Assembly: GCF_000621845.1 (NCBI RefSeq)
Contig: NZ_JHXF01000009.1
Span: 1 to 64,000, forward strand
Reading direction: 5' to 3'
Source of the DNA: Ruminococcus flavefaciens MA2007
Lineage (GTDB): Bacteria; Bacillota; Clostridia; Oscillospirales; Ruminococcaceae
DNA length: 64,000 nucleotides
The notes under the pieces were generated by a model that ran no database searches, was not told the DNA's origin, and saw nothing but the letters and a program-made list of their open reading frames with translations. Made by a program: the position numbers and the translations under genes. Below, piece after piece: positions 40,358-49,704 of this stretch (position 1 is the first letter of the stretch; each line of letters begins with the position of its first letter).

Positions 40358-42361
40358 TTGAAGAAAGAAAAACTAAAGCGGTCCGTGAGCACTGTAGCGG
40401 CTGCTGTCATCGCTGCGGCGGCGATGAGCCTTCCCTCTGCGCCGAAAGCTCCTGCGAGAGTATCGGCTGCCGACAATGTCCTCAAATATGAGTTCGAGGA
40501 CGGCAAGACCAGCGGAGGAAAGATCCATTCAAACGGAGTTTCAGACGTAAAGCTTGGCGACTTCCCCGAAGATACCGACCTTAGCGGATACTCGGGAAAA
40601 GGCTTTGCTTACCTCGACCAGAAGGGTACTACCCTCAGCGTTGAGGTCGATGTGCCCGAGGCAGGTCTCTATGAGCTGACCATTTGCTACTGCGAGCCCA
40701 GCGATCCGCGCAAGAAGGTGCAGTACCTCAATGTCAACGGCGTCAATCAGGGAGAGCTGACCTGTCCCTACACCAACAAGTTCGCCGAGACCTCAGGCGG
40801 CGTGGTAAACCTCAAAAAAGGCAAGAACACCATTGAGCTCAAGGCTTACTGGGGCTATACCTTCTTTGATTACCTTACCCTGAAGCCTGCTTCCGAGAAG
40901 CTGACAAATCTCTCACCTACGAGAGAGCTCTGCAACCCAAAGGCTTCCGAGTCAACAAAGAGGCTTTACAGCTACCTCTGCGACGTCTACGGAAAGCACG
41001 TCATCTCAGGTCAGCAGGAGTACTGCGGCGACCACAACTACAATCTGTGGAACAGTCCCGATGTGTTCATCAAGGACAATGAGGCGGAGTTCGAGTACAT
41101 CAAGGAAAAGACAGGCAAGCAGCCTGCTATCCGCGGTATCGACTTCCTTGCCTACAACACCTCTTCGGACTGGCGCGACCACGCTCCAGAGCGTGTTATC
41201 GAGTGGGTAAACAAGTACCACGGCATCGCAACTGTCTCATGGCACTGGAACGTGCCCTGCGAAAAGGGAAGCGACGACGTTGCATTTTATGTTGAATCTG
41301 CAAATCCAAAGTTTACTACATTCAGTATTTCCAAGGCTCTCGAAGAGGGAACATGGGAAAACGAAGTCATAATGAAGGATATCGAGCTCATAGCAGGCGA
41401 GTTCAAAAAGCTCAAGGACGCCGATGTTCCTGTACTTTTCAGACCTCTCCACGAGGCTGAGGGCGCATGGTTCTGGTGGGGAGCTGAGGGACCTGAGCCC
41501 TGCAAGAAGCTCTACCGTCTCCTCTATGACAAGCTGACCAACGAGTATGGTCTGGATAATATCATCTGGATATGGACAAGCTCAACTTCACCTGCCGCAA
41601 AGGACTGGTATCCCGGCGATGATGTTGTGGATATCCTCGGCTGCGACAAGTACAACTGCGCTGACGGTGTAGCAAATCTAAGCTCGCTGTCGTCCACATT
41701 CTACAGCATGGTACAGATAACCGACTGTGAGAAAATGGTGACCATGTCCGAGAACGACTCTATACCGTCACTTGAAAATCTCGTGAATGACAAGGCTGCA
41801 TGGCTTTACTTCTGCCCGTGGTACATGAACTACCTCACCAGCGAGCAGAACAATCCTGTTGACAACCTTATCGAGATATACCAGAGCGACTACTGTATCA
41901 CTCTTGACGAGCTGCCCGACTTAAAGAAGTATCCTATAAGCGGCGGCGGTGAGACAGTTGTTTCGGGAACTACCACTGCAAAGCCTGTTGTTACGACTAC
42001 AACTGCCACAACAGCAAAGCCTGTCAGTAGTACAACTACTACAGCAGTTACCACAACAGCTCCTAAGCCGACTTCAACAACTTCTTCAGCGGTTACCACT
42101 ACAACAGTGAAGCCCACTGACGGAAAGTATAAGAAGGGCGACGCAAACTGCGACGGCTCAGTTGATATGGGCGACGTTGTACTGGTAATGCAGTCTCTGG
42201 CAAATCCCAATAAATTCGGCACAAGCGGCTCCGACGCAAAACACATCACTGTGCTGGGCGCGGAAAACGCCGATGTTGACACCACAAGCAAAGGACTCAC
42301 TTCAAACGACGCTCTGGAGATACAGAAGTATCTTCTCGGTCTTTCAAAGTGGGATAAATAA
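40358..42361 (+). CDS. GH26 beta-mannanase with carbohydrate-binding module and dockerin
   Basis: 667 aa, secreted (signal at ~1-38). Residues ~42-178 form a CBM35-like module (YEFEDGKTSGGKI...NTIELKAYWGYTFFDYLTLKP). Residues ~180-520 form a GH26 catalytic domain with HVISGQQEYCG, TVSWHWNVPC and the acid/base Glu in VLFRPLHEAEGAWFWWG; the nucleophile is probably the Glu in TMSENDS. A Thr-rich linker and a dockerin follow (GDANCDGSVDMGDVVLVMQ and DVDTTSKGLTSNDALEIQ). It should cut mannan or glucomannan while docked to a scaffoldin. The next gene is a GH9 cellulase 36 bp away, so the two are probably an operon. Confidence 0.9.
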   Translation: MKKEKLKRSVSTVAAAVIAAAAMSLPSAPKAPARVSAADNVLKYEFEDGKTSGGKIHSNGVSDVKLGDFPEDTDLSGYSGKGFAYLDQKGTTLSVEVDVPEAGLYELTICYCEPSDPRKKVQYLNVNGVNQGELTCPYTNKFAETSGGVVNLKKGKNTIELKAYWGYTFFDYLTLKPASEKLTNLSPTRELCNPKASESTKRLYSYLCDVYGKHVISGQQEYCGDHNYNLWNSPDVFIKDNEAEFEYIKEKTGKQPAIRGIDFLAYNTSSDWRDHAPERVIEWVNKYHGIATVSWHWNVPCEKGSDDVAFYVESANPKFTTFSISKALEEGTWENEVIMKDIELIAGEFKKLKDADVPVLFRPLHEAEGAWFWWGAEGPEPCKKLYRLLYDKLTNEYGLDNIIWIWTSSTSPAAKDWYPGDDVVDILGCDKYNCADGVANLSSLSSTFYSMVQITDCEKMVTMSENDSIPSLENLVNDKAAWLYFCPWYMNYLTSEQNNPVDNLIEIYQSDYCITLDELPDLKKYPISGGGETVVSGTTTAKPVVTTTTATTAKPVSSTTTTAVTTTAPKPTSTTSSAVTTTTVKPTDGKYKKGDANCDGSVDMGDVVLVMQSLANPNKFGTSGSDAKHITVLGAENADVDTTSKGLTSNDALEIQKYLLGLSKWDK

Positions 42362-42397
42362 AAAATAAATATTGGTTCACATTAAAAGGGAGGAATT

Positions 42398-45127
42398 ATG
42401 ATGAATCACAAAAAACTGACCGCAGCGTTACTTAGTATCGTTACTGCGGCAACTTCACTGTGCTCGGTGATATCGCCTGTAAATGCGGTAGACGCTGACA
42501 CTACTGAGGAGCAGCAGTTCTGCGCTCCCATAAGCGAGGTCGTTAAGGACTCGGGACTTGATATCGACTATGCCCGTGCACTTCAGTACTCGCTCTATTT
42601 CTACGACGCAAATATGTGCGGAGAATTCAAAGAAAACGAGAACAGGCTCTCATGGCGCGGCAGCTGCCACACCTATGACGCTCATGTTCCTATGATAGAG
42701 TGGGACGGCGTTACTACAAAGACCAGCACAGGCGGTACTAACCTTTCAGCAGAATTCATGTCCAAGTATAAGGACATTCTCGATCCTGACGGTGACGGTA
42801 CTATCGACGTTGCAGGCGGCTTCCACGACGCAGGCGACCACGTTGAGTTCGGTATGCCTGAGAACTACACAGCTGCTACTCTCGGCTGGGAATACTATGA
42901 GTACGGCGACGTATTCAAGAAGCTCAAGCAGGACGAACACATGGAGACTATTCTCCGCCACTTCAACGATTATCTTATGAAGTGTACATTTATCGACGAT
43001 GACGGCAAGGTCATCGCTCACTGCTATCAGGTAGGCGAGGGTAACATAGACCACGCGATCTGGAACAGCCCTGAGGTTGATACTATGCCTCGTCCGGCAT
43101 TCTTCCTTACAGCTGAGAAGCCGCAGATCGATTATGTTGTTTCAGCCTGTGCTTCACTGGCTATCAACTACCTCAACTTCAAGGAGAGCGATCCCGATTA
43201 CGCAGCCAAGTCGCTGAAATACGCAAAGGCTCTCTGGAAGTTTGCGAACGACGCTATCGAAGAGTACGGTCCTACAAGCACAAAGGACAAGGATATGCTT
43301 ATCTCAGATAACGCTGACGGTCCTGTACAGTTCTACAAGTCAAGCAAGTGGGAAGACGACTACTGCTGGGCTGCTGCATGGATGTATATTGTAACAGAGG
43401 ACGAGAAGTCTTTCGATTACGCTGTTAAGATATTCGATTACTACGCTCCTTCGGGCTGGTGCTACTGCTGGAACGATATGTGGAGCGGTGCAGGCGTTAT
43501 GTGGGCTATAGTAAACCAGCAGCACCCTGAGCTCGACCTCGTTCAGAAGGTCAGAGACGCACAGGGCAAGAACCAGTATGTTTTCGACAACTTCTGGGAC
43601 GACGACTGCGTAGGCAAGTGCCTCAAGGCATGGAAGCAGAAGGAGACTCCCGGCGGATTTGCTCACCTTGACACATGGGGCAGCTGCCGTTACAATACTG
43701 CTATGCAGTTCATCTGCCTCATCTATGATAAGTACGTAAATGACAGCAAGCCAAGCGAGTGGAGCGAATGGGCTAAGAAGCAGATGGATTACGTTCTCGG
43801 AAAGAACGATATCAAGTACAAGGAAGATGCCAAGTACGCAGTTCTTGCAGGCAAGAACGGTACTCACGGTCCAAGAGCATTCGTTGTCGGCTATAATGAC
43901 AGCGCTGTAAAGAATCCTCATCACCGTGCAGCTTCAGGACTCCTCATGGCTGAGGATCCCCGTGAGCAGAAGCACATTCTCTGGGGCGCTCTTGCAGGCG
44001 GTCCTGACGCAAGCGACGGACATGACGACGCTACAAAGGACTGGACAGAGAACGAGGTAACTATCGACTATAACGCTTGTCTCCCGGGTGCAGCAGCAGC
44101 TCTCTATGCTGTATACGGCACTCCAGAAATGGCTATAACTCCAAACTTCCCACCTGAGGACGAGAAGAGAGTTTACGGCACAAACGGCGGCGACGGCGGC
44201 GGAAGCGGCTACTGGATAGAGGCTATCGGCGTTGACAAGCCAAACCTCAACGGCGACGGTTCAGGTACAACACAGGTATCCTTCAAGGTCCTCTCAGGCG
44301 AGAGCAATCCTTCAAAGAAGACATCAGTACGTTACTTCTTCAATGTAAGCGAAATGGCTAAGGGCATCGACGGCCTCGGCGAGGTTCGCGAGCTCTACGA
44401 TCAGTCAAGCACTGAGGACGGAGCTATCGGCGCTGACGGTAAGCTCACAGGTCCTTTCAAGTACGACAAGGTCGCTGATACCTACTATGTTGAGATAACA
44501 TGGGAGGACTACGTTATCGCAAACTCAGGAAAGAAGTACCAGTTCGATCTCGGTATGTACTACGGCGACGTATGGGATCCTAAGAACGACTGGAGCTACA
44601 AGGATCTTAAAATAGGCGACAGTACAGACTTCTTCGCAGTTGACGATCCGCCGGAGCAGCGCACAGACTATATCTGCGTATACGACGACGGCGTTCTCGT
44701 AGGCGGTACCGAGCCTGACGGAACAAAGCCCGCTGCTAAGGAAGAGGACAAGACCACAACTACTACAAAGCCAAAGACTGTTACAACTACCACAACAAAG
44801 AGCGGCACAACAACTACAGCCAAGACTACCACAACTGCAGGTCCTACAACAGTTACAACAACTGCAAGCGGCAAGCCGAACAGCGATGTCAAGGTAACAA
44901 AGGCCGGCGATGCTAACTGCGACGGACAGGTAGATATGTCAGACGTTGTTCTTATCATGCAGGCTCTTGCAAACCCCAACAAGTACGGTCTTGAGGGCAG
45001 CGAAAAGAAGCGCCTTACCGAGCAGGGCTCTGCAAATGCAGACGTTGATACAAAGGTAAAGGGACTCACAGCAAACGACGCTCTTATGATACAGGAATTC
45101 CTTCTCGGCAAGGTAAAAACTCTGTAA
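42398..45127 (+). CDS. GH9 endoglucanase with CBM3c-like module and dockerin
   Basis: 909 aa, secreted (signal at ~1-30). The GH9 catalytic domain spans ~40-590, with GGFHDAGDHVEFG (catalytic Asp pair) and the proton donor in DWTENEVTIDYNACLPGA. A CBM3c-like module follows at ~605-770 (SVRYFFNVSEM...YYVEITWEDY...NDWSY), the GH9-CBM3c arrangement of processive endoglucanases. A Thr-rich linker and a dockerin (GDANCDGQVDMSDVVLIMQ and DVDTKVKGLTANDALMIQ) end the protein. The dockerin is nearly the same as that of the GH26 enzyme, suggesting the same cohesin partner. RBS AAAGGGAGG. Confidence 0.92.
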   Translation: MMNHKKLTAALLSIVTAATSLCSVISPVNAVDADTTEEQQFCAPISEVVKDSGLDIDYARALQYSLYFYDANMCGEFKENENRLSWRGSCHTYDAHVPMIEWDGVTTKTSTGGTNLSAEFMSKYKDILDPDGDGTIDVAGGFHDAGDHVEFGMPENYTAATLGWEYYEYGDVFKKLKQDEHMETILRHFNDYLMKCTFIDDDGKVIAHCYQVGEGNIDHAIWNSPEVDTMPRPAFFLTAEKPQIDYVVSACASLAINYLNFKESDPDYAAKSLKYAKALWKFANDAIEEYGPTSTKDKDMLISDNADGPVQFYKSSKWEDDYCWAAAWMYIVTEDEKSFDYAVKIFDYYAPSGWCYCWNDMWSGAGVMWAIVNQQHPELDLVQKVRDAQGKNQYVFDNFWDDDCVGKCLKAWKQKETPGGFAHLDTWGSCRYNTAMQFICLIYDKYVNDSKPSEWSEWAKKQMDYVLGKNDIKYKEDAKYAVLAGKNGTHGPRAFVVGYNDSAVKNPHHRAASGLLMAEDPREQKHILWGALAGGPDASDGHDDATKDWTENEVTIDYNACLPGAAAALYAVYGTPEMAITPNFPPEDEKRVYGTNGGDGGGSGYWIEAIGVDKPNLNGDGSGTTQVSFKVLSGESNPSKKTSVRYFFNVSEMAKGIDGLGEVRELYDQSSTEDGAIGADGKLTGPFKYDKVADTYYVEITWEDYVIANSGKKYQFDLGMYYGDVWDPKNDWSYKDLKIGDSTDFFAVDDPPEQRTDYICVYDDGVLVGGTEPDGTKPAAKEEDKTTTTTKPKTVTTTTTKSGTTTTAKTTTTAGPTTVTTTASGKPNSDVKVTKAGDANCDGQVDMSDVVLIMQALANPNKYGLEGSEKKRLTEQGSANADVDTKVKGLTANDALMIQEFLLGKVKTL

Positions 45128-45134
45128 AATACCG

Positions 45135-45164
45135 AAAGCTGCACTGAAAAGTGCAGCTTTTTTT
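45135..45164 (+). terminator. Terminator of the GH9 gene
   Basis: AAAGCTGCAC and GTGCAGCTTT form a perfect stem followed by TTTT. Confidence 0.88.
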
Positions 45165-45181
45165 ATGCCAACATTTACTTG

Positions 45182-45210
45182 TTGTTTTCGATTTTTGTGT
45201 ATGTTATAAT
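45182..45210 (+). promoter_or_regulatory. Promoter of the FtsH-like gene
   Basis: TTGTTT (45182-45187), a 17-bp spacer and TATAAT (45205-45210). Confidence 0.7.
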
Positions 45211-45242
45211 TTTACCGTAATCCATAAAGGAGTTGAGCATAC

Positions 45243-46685
45243 ATGAAAAACAGAAGATACGGCTTGTTCGGGAGCTTCGGCAATGCCATGGCTTTCGGGA
45301 AAAGCAGTGCGAAGATATACGTCAAGGCTCAGACGGGCAGGACATTTGCCGATGTGGCAGGGCAGGACGAGGCGAAAGAGGCTCTTGCGGAGATAGTGGA
45401 TTTTCTCCACTGTCCCGAAAAATACGCGGATATCGGCGCGAAGCTGCCCAAGGGAGCTCTTCTCGTGGGACCTCCGGGCACAGGAAAGACACTCCTCGCA
45501 CAGGCTGTGGCAGGGGAGGCGAATGTGCCGTTTTTCTCCATATCGGGCTCGGAGTTCGTGGAGATGTTCGTGGGAGTTGGCGCGGCAAAGGTTCGGGACT
45601 TGTTCAGACAGGCTGCGGAAAAAGCGCCCTGTATCGTGTTTATCGACGAGATAGATACTATCGGCAAGAAGCGCGGCGGACAGTCGGGCAGCAGCGATGA
45701 GCGCGAGCAGACGCTGAATCAGCTTCTCACGGAAATGGACGGCTTCGACGGCAACAAGGGCGTGGTGATACTGGCTGCGACAAATCGTCCCGATTCCCTC
45801 GATGCTGCGCTGCTGCGCCCGGGACGTTTCGACAGGCGCATACCCGTGGAGCTCCCAGACCTTGCAGGCAGAGAAGCTATTCTCCGCGTTCACGCCAAAA
45901 AGGTGAAGCTGAGCGGCGATATCGACTTCGGCGCCATTGCAAGGGCTACCGCAGGAGCTTCGGGTGCTGAGCTTGCCAACATTATAAATGAAGCGGCACT
46001 GAGAGCTGTACGCAGTGGGCGGAGCTCTGTGGAGCAGTCCGACTTTGAAGAGAGCGTTGAAGTTGTGATCGCAGGTTATCAGCGTAAAAACGCAGTCATA
46101 TCCCCAAAGGAAAAGGAGATCATAGCCTATCACGAGATAGGACACGCACTTGTGGCGGCAATGCAGAAGGACTCCGCACCAGTACATAAGATAACCATAA
46201 TCCCAAGAACATCGGGAGCTCTGGGCTACACCATGCAAGTGGACGAGAATGAGCGGTTCCTGCTGTCAAAGGAGGAGGCTCTTGCAAAAATAGCTGTTCT
46301 CACGGGTGGACGCTCTGCGGAGGAGCTTGTTTTCAACACCTGTACCACTGGAGCGGCAAACGACATCGAAAAGGCGACCAAGCTTGCCCGTGCAATGGTA
46401 ACTCGTTACGGAATGAGCGAGCGCTTTGATATGACGGCACTGGAAACTCTGAACAACCGATATTTAGGCGGTGATACTTCGCTTGTATGCTCTGCGGAGA
46501 CTGCGGCAATGGTTGACGAAGAGGTGAGGAGTACTATAAAAAGTGCACATGAAAAAGCACTGAAAATACTTTCCGACAAAAGGGAAAAGCTCCATGAGCT
46601 GGCACAGTATCTTCTTGAACGCGAGACCATAACGGGCGAGGAGTTTACGGCGATACTTGACAAAAAAGCCGCAATTGCTGTATAA
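45243..46685 (+). CDS. FtsH-like AAA+ zinc metalloprotease without membrane anchor
   Basis: 480 aa. The AAA+ domain has Walker [13 protein letters not shown], the pore loop [12 protein letters not shown], Walker [13 protein letters not shown] and the SRH with [20 protein letters not shown]. The peptidase domain has the zinc motif HEIGH and a distal ligand in [12 protein letters not shown]. Ordinary FtsH has two N-terminal membrane helices; here only ~30 residues precede the AAA+ domain and none is hydrophobic, so the protein should be soluble. RBS AAAGGAG. Followed 42 bp later by spoIIR on the same strand. Confidence 0.88.
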   Translation: MKNRRYGLFGSFGNAMAFGKSSAKIYVKAQTGRTFADVAGQDEAKEALAEIVDFLHCPEKYADIGAKLPKGALLVGPPGTGKTLLAQAVAGEANVPFFSISGSEFVEMFVGVGAAKVRDLFRQAAEKAPCIVFIDEIDTIGKKRGGQSGSSDEREQTLNQLLTEMDGFDGNKGVVILAATNRPDSLDAALLRPGRFDRRIPVELPDLAGREAILRVHAKKVKLSGDIDFGAIARATAGASGAELANIINEAALRAVRSGRSSVEQSDFEESVEVVIAGYQRKNAVISPKEKEIIAYHEIGHALVAAMQKDSAPVHKITIIPRTSGALGYTMQVDENERFLLSKEEALAKIAVLTGGRSAEELVFNTCTTGAANDIEKATKLARAMVTRYGMSERFDMTALETLNNRYLGGDTSLVCSAETAAMVDEEVRSTIKSAHEKALKILSDKREKLHELAQYLLERETITGEEFTAILDKKAAIAV

Positions 46686-46727
46686 TCAGGACAGTATCTG
46701 CCAATTATAGCTCCTGAGGTGATATTT

Positions 46728-47387
46728 ATGAGAAAACAGGTGGGAGCTGTCATGGCGGCAGGTCTGATACTGGCTATACTTATTTCTAATATCGGAAGTT
46801 TTATCAGTGACGGGCGAAAGCTTGACGAGCTTCGGGGGAGTGTGCTCCGACTGCATATCCTTGCCAATTCCGACAGTGAGCAAGACCAGCGGCTGAAGCT
46901 CATGGTGCGTGATAAGCTGCTTGAAAGCGGCCTGTTTGAGTCGGCGGAGAGCCTTTCTCAAGCCGAAGCTATAGCAGAGGAAAAGCTTGATAAGATAACT
47001 GATATTGCGGAGAGAGTTCTCCGCGAAAACGGCTGTAACCACAAGGTGACCGCGGAGCTTGCGGACGTTGACTTCGGCGACAGGACATACGGCGATATCA
47101 CCATGCCTGCGGGGAGATACCGCGCTCTGCGCATTAAAATAGGAAGCGCTCAGGGACATAACTGGTGGTGCGTCATGTATCCGCCGCTGTGTCTGCCAGC
47201 CGCCTGTGAAGCAGAGGACGGAGTAGGTGAGGACGAGTCCGCGGCAGAGGCGAACTTTGACGAAAAAGAACTGGATATACTTCACAAACCGAGAAAATAC
47301 AAGGTTAGATTTGCAATTTGGGACAAAATAAAAAGTATTATCAGCGATGATGATGTGCAAAATGCCAAAAATCAAGAGACGCCTTGA
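46728..47387 (+). CDS. spoIIR: Stage II sporulation protein R
   Basis: 219 aa from ATG 46728, behind GAGGTGA. An N-terminal membrane or signal helix (~7-24) is followed by the SpoIIR domain: LRLHILANSDSEQDQRLKLMVRDKLL and, toward the C-terminus, PAGRYRALRIKIGSAQGHNWWCVMYPPLC. SpoIIR is made in the forespore and signals SpoIIGA to activate pro-SigE in the mother cell. Together with cotJABC it shows that the organism has a sporulation programme or its remains. The stop codon overlaps the -35 box of infC. Confidence 0.92.
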   Translation: MRKQVGAVMAAGLILAILISNIGSFISDGRKLDELRGSVLRLHILANSDSEQDQRLKLMVRDKLLESGLFESAESLSQAEAIAEEKLDKITDIAERVLRENGCNHKVTAELADVDFGDRTYGDITMPAGRYRALRIKIGSAQGHNWWCVMYPPLCLPAACEAEDGVGEDESAAEANFDEKELDILHKPRKYKVRFAIWDKIKSIISDDDVQNAKNQETP

Positions 47388-47412
47388 CAATTACAGGAAA
47401 AGGGTATATAAT
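47384..47412 (+). promoter_or_regulatory. Promoter of infC-rpmI-rplT
   Basis: TTGACA (47384-47389), a 17-bp spacer and TATAAT (47407-47412), a perfect consensus. The -35 box includes the spoIIR stop codon. Confidence 0.9.
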
Positions 47413-47417
47413 ATTTG

Positions 47418-47565
47418 AGTAAACAAAGCAGAACTATGCGTTCTCACCGTCGGGCTATGCTGAAACGGTCAATATGTATCGGTAATCGGGCTGTTCTTGC
47501 GGCAGCTGTGATATATCAGTGTGTATTGGTGAGTGCGGATAATTTCTGCACTCATTTTTGTTTTT
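47418..47565 (+). promoter_or_regulatory. L20-type autoregulatory leader of infC-rpmI-rplT
   Basis: About 150 nt between the promoter and the infC RBS, ending in a terminator (GAGTGC/GCACTC at 47531-47553 followed by TTTTT). In Firmicutes, ribosomal protein L20 binds such leaders and favours the terminator, and the position matches. The exact L20-binding fold was not verified. Confidence 0.75.
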
Positions 47566-47593
47566 AAATTATATTGCTTGGAGGTGCTTGACT

Positions 47594-48112
47594 ATTAGCA
47601 AACAGGAACTGCAGATCAACGAAGAGATAAGAGACAAGGAAGTTCTCGTAATCGACGCTGACGGAAAAAAGCTCGGCGTACTGTCCGCCAAAGAGGCTCA
47701 GCAGATTGCATTCGATCAGGATCTGGATCTCGTAAAGATCGCTCCGCAGGCAACACCGCCCGTATGCCGCATCATGGACTACGGTAAGTATTGCTTCGAG
47801 CAGGCTAAGCGTGAGAAGGAAGCAAGAAAAAATCAGAAGGTCGTTTCTATCAAGGAGATCAGAATGTTCTCCACTATCGACACTCACGATTTTGAGACGA
47901 AGGTAAATCAGGCTGTCAAATTTTTAGAGGGCGGCGACAAGCTCAAGGTATCCGTAAGATTCCGTAAAAGAGCTATTGCACATCCCGAACTTGGCAACGA
48001 ACTTCTTGATCGCTTCAAGGAGGCAGTTTCTGCGGCAGGCACTGTGGATAAGCCGGCTAAAATGGAGGGACGCAGCATAGTAATGTTCGTTTCACCAAAG
48101 GCCGCTAAGTAA
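47594..48112 (+). CDS. infC: Translation initiation factor IF-3
   Basis: 172 aa starting at the rare codon ATT (47594), 9 bases after GGAGG; AUU starts are conserved in infC and allow IF-3 to limit its own synthesis. The N-domain begins with [16 protein letters not shown] and the linker has [16 protein letters not shown]. The C-domain has [19 protein letters not shown] and [12 protein letters not shown]. It is the first gene of the infC-rpmI-rplT operon. Confidence 0.95.
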   Translation: MSKQELQINEEIRDKEVLVIDADGKKLGVLSAKEAQQIAFDQDLDLVKIAPQATPPVCRIMDYGKYCFEQAKREKEARKNQKVVSIKEIRMFSTIDTHDFETKVNQAVKFLEGGDKLKVSVRFRKRAIAHPELGNELLDRFKEAVSAAGTVDKPAKMEGRSIVMFVSPKAAK

Positions 48113-48125
48113 GGAGGATAATATA

Positions 48126-48329
48126 ATGGCAAAGGTAAAGGTTAAAACTCATTCGGGCGCTAAGAAGCGTTTTAAGATTACAGGAAGCGGTAAGGTAAAG
48201 TACCAGCACACCAACAAGAGACACAGACTTACTCAGAAGGATACAAAGCGCAAGAGAATCGCTCGTAACGCAGGTGTTGCTGACTGCACAAATGCACCTA
48301 CAATCAAGAAGCTCGTTCCTTATATGTAA
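48126..48329 (+). CDS. rpmI: Ribosomal protein bL35
   Basis: 67 aa with the typical [20 protein letters not shown] start and [14 protein letters not shown] large-subunit protein; RBS AAGGAGG. Between infC and rplT as in most Firmicutes. Confidence 0.97.
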   Translation: MAKVKVKTHSGAKKRFKITGSGKVKYQHTNKRHRLTQKDTKRKRIARNAGVADCTNAPTIKKLVPYM

Positions 48330-48396
48330 TCTGTGCGGTGTATCCGCAAAGTTTTGAGCTAATTCCCGTAATTTTAATATTTGGAGGTAAAAGACT

Positions 48397-48750
48397 ATGG
48401 CACGTATTAAAGGTGCAATGATGACTCGTAAGAGAAGAAACAAGACTTTAAAGCTTGCTAAGGGCTACTGGGGTTCAAAGAGCAAGCACTTCAAGATGGC
48501 TAAGCAGGCCGTAATGAAGTCAGGCAACTATGCATACATCGGAAGAAAGCAGAAGAAGAGACAGTTCAGACAGCTCTGGATCACAAGAATCTCAGCTGCT
48601 GCTAAGCTCAACGGCATGAACTACTCAACATTCATGAACGGCTGTAAGAAGGCTGGTATCTCTCTCAACAGAAAGATGCTCTCCGAGATCGCTATCACAG
48701 ACGCAGCTGGTTTCACAGCAATTGCTGACAAGGCAAAAGCTGCTCTTTAA
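48397..48750 (+). CDS. rplT: Ribosomal protein bL20
   Basis: 117 aa. Basic N-terminal helix ([21 protein letters not shown]) and [21 protein letters not shown] match L20. It binds 23S rRNA early in assembly and represses its own operon through the leader upstream of infC. RBS TTGGAGG. Followed by a strong terminator. Confidence 0.97.
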   Translation: MARIKGAMMTRKRRNKTLKLAKGYWGSKSKHFKMAKQAVMKSGNYAYIGRKQKKRQFRQLWITRISAAAKLNGMNYSTFMNGCKKAGISLNRKMLSEIAITDAAGFTAIADKAKAAL

Positions 48751-48762
48751 TTCAAGAAAATA

Positions 48763-48798
48763 AACACGCTTCTTAATTACATTAAGAGCGTGTTTTTG
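48763..48798 (+). terminator. Terminator of infC-rpmI-rplT
   Basis: AACACGCTTCTTAAT pairs with ATTAAGAGCGTGTT and is followed by TTTG. Confidence 0.85.
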
Positions 48799-48872
48799 TT
48801 AATTCGTGATCCGTGATATGCGGCGGAGCTTCGCGCTCTGACCGCATACATACGGTCTGAACAGGCGGTGTT

Positions 48873-49667
48873 GTGCTATTGGAAAACATCATCACTTCAA
48901 AAGATAATCCCACAGTCAAGCTGTATCAGAAGCTTTCCTCATCGAAAAAAGAAAGGCTTCAGTACGGCTTATTCGTGTTGGAGGGGCTCAGGATAGTCAC
49001 AGACGCACTCCGTGAGGACAGCGGCATAACACAGCTGATACTTACCCAGAAAGCGCAGGAGCGTTTCGGCGAGGAGCTTTTGCAGGCTGATTTGAGAAAC
49101 ACAAGGACAATTGTCATTTCAAATGAGCTTGGTAACAAAATCGCTTCTACAGACACCACTCAGGGAGTATTCGCCATGTGCAGGATACCTGCGGCACGGA
49201 ATGTCGGCAGCATAATGAAAAGCGGCGGAAAGTATCTTGTGCTTTTCGGCTTGCAGGACCCCGGAAATGTGGGCATGATGATAAGAACTGCCGACGCTCT
49301 CGGCATAGACGGCGTTATCATGTCTGGCAGCTGCGACCTGTACAGTCCAAAGGTGATACGCTCGACTATGGGCTCGGTTTTCAGAATGAAAATAGCTGTT
49401 GAAAACGACGCAGATGTGCTCTTTGAGGAGCTTGATTCGGCAGGAGCCGTTACATCTGCCGCTGTGATTGACAAGGACGCGCAGCCTGTTACTGATTGCA
49501 GCTTTGACGGCACGCAGGCAGTATTCATCGGCAACGAGGGCAACGGACTTCCTGCCGATATCGCACAGCGCTGTACGCGCCGCGTTATCATACCTATGCA
49601 CGGAAATATTAACTCCCTCAACGCTGCTATGGCGGCAGGTATTCTTATGTGGGAGCTCAGCAAGTAA
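48873..49667 (+). CDS. TrmH/SpoU-family RNA 2'-O-methyltransferase
   Basis: 264 aa. An N-terminal substrate-binding domain (ITSKDNPTVKLYQKLSSSKKE and FVLEGLRIVTDAL) precedes the knotted SPOUT domain with motif 1 GLQDPGNVGMMIRTADALGID, motif 2 VFIGNEGNGLP and motif 3 IPMHGNINSLNAAMAAGI. It transfers methyl from SAM to a ribose in rRNA; the site (RlmB- or TsnR-like) cannot be fixed. The start is GTG 48873 or TTG 48879; GTG is given. Confidence 0.88.
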   Translation: MLLENIITSKDNPTVKLYQKLSSSKKERLQYGLFVLEGLRIVTDALREDSGITQLILTQKAQERFGEELLQADLRNTRTIVISNELGNKIASTDTTQGVFAMCRIPAARNVGSIMKSGGKYLVLFGLQDPGNVGMMIRTADALGIDGVIMSGSCDLYSPKVIRSTMGSVFRMKIAVENDADVLFEELDSAGAVTSAAVIDKDAQPVTDCSFDGTQAVFIGNEGNGLPADIAQRCTRRVIIPMHGNINSLNAAMAAGILMWELSK

Positions 49668-49704
49668 ATTTTATTTGACGTTTTGGCAAAAGGGGGGCTT
49701 TGCT

